Below are positions 5,658 to 6,032 of a stretch of DNA of 6,032 nt, in pieces. This stretch comes from Treponema sp. Lineage in GTDB: Bacteria; Spirochaetota; Spirochaetia; Treponematales; Treponemataceae. The stretch is from contig JAITOJ010000105.1 of NCBI GenBank assembly GCA_031290005.1, positions 1-6,032 on the forward strand, given 5' to 3'. The translations under genes and the position numbers were made by a program. How positions within the stretch are numbered: the stretch's first letter is position 1; each line of letters starts with the position of its first letter. Below the pieces are notes generated by a model. It was not told where the DNA came from and ran no database searches. It saw only the letters and a list, made by a program, of their open reading frames with translations.

Positions 5658-5753
5658 ATGGATTTTGTATTGAGCCACTGGCATTGTATTTTGCCGGTTG
5701 CAGGTCTGCTGGCCGCCGTGCTCGTGATGCGGCGGAATAAAAAGGAGAACTGA
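5658..5753 (+). CDS. 31-residue single-pass membrane miniprotein with HWHC motif
   Basis: A 31-codon ORF starts MDFVLSHWHCILPVAG, has one hydrophobic segment (about residues 11-24) and ends in a positively charged tail (RRNKKEN). This is the layout of a small inner-membrane protein with its C-terminus in the cytoplasm. H7, H9 and C10 form an HWHC motif just before the membrane segment, a plausible metal ligand set. It lies 13 bp after the HMA gene and 2 bp before the lipoprotein start, behind a full Shine-Dalgarno, so it is probably translated. I know no family for it. It is loosely like the short Cys-containing membrane proteins found near metal transport genes, but that comparison is weak. 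The alternative is a non-coding spacer. Confidence 0.6.
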   Translation: MDFVLSHWHCILPVAGLLAAVLVMRRNKKEN

Positions 5754-5755
5754 AC

Positions 5756-6032
5756 ATGAAAAAAAATTGCAGGCGCTTTGTAGCGGCCGCTGCCGGGCTG
5801 CTATCCGCTTTGGCTTTCTTGTCCTGCGGGAAACTGGACGTGGTGGGGCAGGATTCGATTGCGTCTTTTCAGGCGCTGCTGGACGCCCTGCCCGGCAGCG
5901 TTTCGCCGGACGGCATGAACGGCGGCTGGTCCCTGGAGTCCCCGGACGGCCAGGCGCGGTTTATCTGGAGCAAGAATTTTGCCGAAAGCCCCCTCCACGA
6001 TGTGATGCTGGAGTTTGACGCCGCCCCGTTCA
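5756..6032 (+). CDS. Putative lipoprotein, N-terminal part (cut by window edge)
   Basis: The ORF runs from the ATG at 5756 off the window end, giving 92 codons. It starts MKKNCRRFVAAAAGLLSALA and continues FLSCGK: a basic N-terminus, a hydrophobic core and a lipobox-like FLSC. The residue at -3 is Phe, which strict lipobox patterns reject but spirochaete patterns tolerate. The mature part begins CGKLDVVGQDSIASFQALLD and contains GGWSLESPDGQARFIWS and a HDVMLEFD segment before the edge. AAGGAG 8 nt upstream, inside the end of the miniprotein ORF, supports the start. It would be anchored on the outer face of the inner membrane or on the outer membrane. The visible part does not resemble the N-terminus of a ZnuA/TroA metal-binding protein, so a role as the missing binding protein is possible but not shown. 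Confidence 0.8.
   Translation, partial: MKKNCRRFVAAAAGLLSALAFLSCGKLDVVGQDSIASFQALLDALPGSVSPDGMNGGWSLESPDGQARFIWSKNFAESPLHDVMLEFDAAPF

Overview
This window is probably from a spirochaete, most likely a Treponema of moderate-to-high GC. That is an inference from a spirochaete-style lipoprotein signal with a loose lipobox, a DUF2804-type protein next to a large orphan protein, and overall composition. No rRNA, tRNA or taxon-specific marker is present to settle it.

Left half (1-3377), all on the minus strand: a DUF2804-family gene (3377 to 2310), then a 679-residue protein I do not recognise (2296 to 257), then the 5' end of a glycogen/maltodextrin phosphorylase gene (200 to beyond position 1). 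The first two genes are 13 bp apart, and the ribosome binding site of the second overlaps the stop codon of the first. They look like one transcription unit. The phosphorylase has its own near-consensus promoter, whose -35 box contains the stop codon of the gene before it. The 679-residue gene is visibly poorer in GC than the rest.

Centre (3378-3473): a divergent intergenic region of 96 bp. It holds an inverted repeat (GCCTTGA, 5 bp, TCAAGGC) over candidate -35 boxes on both strands.

Right half (3474-6032), all on the plus strand: a Zn/Mn/Fe-type ABC transporter ATPase overlaps its ABC-3 family membrane permease by 4 bp. A 300-bp gap follows with nine tandem 21-bp units arranged ABABABBBB; the A units are near-perfect or perfect hairpins. 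After this come a heavy-metal-associated (HMA) domain protein with a CxxC site and a Cys-rich C-terminus, a 31-residue single-helix membrane miniprotein with an HWHC motif, and the start of a lipoprotein cut by the window end. These look like a transition-metal acquisition and handling locus. No recognisable metal-binding periplasmic protein or metalloregulator is visible in the window.

The most unusual items are the structured 21-bp repeat array inside the metal operon and the pair of small Cys/His-containing proteins that follow it. I see no CRISPR array, insertion sequence, phage gene or classical defence gene.
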